A program made the translations under genes and the position numbers. This document shows, one piece after another, positions 63,606 to 64,000 of a stretch of DNA of 64,000 bases (position 1 is its first letter; every line of letters begins with the position of its first letter). Below the pieces are notes generated by a model. That model was given only the letters and a program-made list of their open reading frames with translations, was not told the DNA's origin and searched no databases. The DNA comes from Denitrificimonas caeni (GTDB lineage Bacteria > Pseudomonadota > Gammaproteobacteria > Pseudomonadales > Pseudomonadaceae). The stretch is taken from the NCBI RefSeq assembly GCF_905120345.1, contig NZ_CAJHOA010000003.1, forward strand, positions 186,001-250,000, written 5' to 3'.

Positions 63606-64000
63606 TTACTGACCCAGTTGCCGGGCTTGCCATTCTTTAACGACCAACGTGATATTGAGACCGGCACCACTGAGCTTAATCCGCTCGGGTAGCCGTATAC
63701 CGTTTTCAGTACGGTAGCTTAAGTACTCAATCTGCCATTGATCCTGTTCAAGTTGTGCCAGCAGGCTGTTGTTGTCGAGTTGTACTCGGCTTTTACTGTG
63801 CGGGGAGGGTAGGCCTCGCACCCACCAGAGTAGGTTTTTTACCGGTAAGCTCCAGCCCAGTTGCTGCTGCATTAAATCTTCAGCAGACTGCGCCTGGTAT
63901 GTGCCGCGGTTCGCAATGTCTAATGTGACTGCACCTTGACGACCGGTTAAGCGGGTTGAGCCTTGGCCAAGCGGGCCTGACAGGCGAATATCAAAATAAT
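63606..64000 (-). CDS. lolB: Outer-membrane lipoprotein receptor LolB, 5'-truncated by window edge
   Basis: C-terminal part of LolB, which receives lipoproteins from LolA and inserts them in the outer membrane. The minus-strand frame is open to the window end and reads [20 protein letters not shown], then [32 protein letters not shown] and [18 protein letters not shown], all typical of LolB. The ATG at 63872 is internal. The lolB-ispE order is conserved. Confidence 0.92.
   Translation of the reverse strand, partial: YFDIRLSGPLGQGSTRLTGRQGAVTLDIANRGTYQAQSAEDLMQQQLGWSLPVKNLLWWVRGLPSPHSKSRVQLDNNSLLAQLEQDQWQIEYLSYRTENGIRLPERIKLSGAGLNITLVVKEWQARQLGQ

Overview
The window is 64 kb of chromosome from a gammaproteobacterium, most likely a moderate-GC member of the Pseudomonadaceae. 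The evidence is gene content and order: pabC-mltG-tmk-holB-pilZ-tatD, a pilBCD cluster, nth next to a PA3496-type acidic protein, cmoAB, and lolB-ispE-tRNA-Gln-prs-rplY-pth-ychF. Protein motifs match pseudomonad versions, but base composition looks near 50% GC rather than the usual 60-65%. The species is not fixed by anything I can see.

Layout. 1-4.7 kb: folate, peptidoglycan, dTMP and DNA polymerase III genes on the plus strand. 4.9-7.5 kb: cmoB/cmoA and an AlkA-type glycosylase on the minus strand. 7.8-13.4 kb: a KAS III-like enzyme, the rRNA hydroxylation factor rlhA and penicillin-binding protein 1C. 13.8-17.8 kb: pilB, pilC and pilD, without pilA. 18-22.2 kb: PA3496-like gene, nth, mscS, rlmF, rdgC. 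22.7-22.9 kb: tRNA-Val and tRNA-Asp. 23-26.2 kb: a NemR-type redox-sensing regulon (glutathione transferase, NemR, NemA) with three matching operator-like sites. 26.3-29.8 kb: a TAXI-type TRAP transporter operon with a DUF1850 protein. 29.9-32.5 kb: acetyltransferase, nitronate monooxygenase and a short-chain dehydrogenase.

32.5-36.1 kb is a worn accessory zone: a TacA/TacT-type toxin-antitoxin pair, an IS3-type transposase remnant, a RhuM protein, a scrap of a DUF1016 nuclease, and much DNA with no recognisable gene. At 36.15-50.25 kb lies a roughly 14.1-kb integrated element. It has a tyrosine integrase at its left end and is bounded by a 48-bp direct repeat of the 3' part of tRNA-Pro(GGG), whose intact copy is at the right end. 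The element carries an AlpA-type regulator, a tiny membrane protein, a primase, a RepA-like helicase, several small unknown proteins, and a type I restriction-modification locus (hsdM-hsdS-fic-hsdR). No capsid, tail, terminase or conjugation genes are visible, so it looks like a P4-like or satellite-like replicating defence island.

50.3-64 kb returns to core chromosome: ydbH-ynbE-ydbL (cell-envelope lipid transport), queD, a two-component system preceded by two tandem PepSY proteins, a TSUP exporter, a haem-binding DUF3365 protein, tapT, an acyl-CoA thioesterase, then ychF, pth, rplY, prs, tRNA-Gln, ispE and the 3' part of lolB, which runs off the window.
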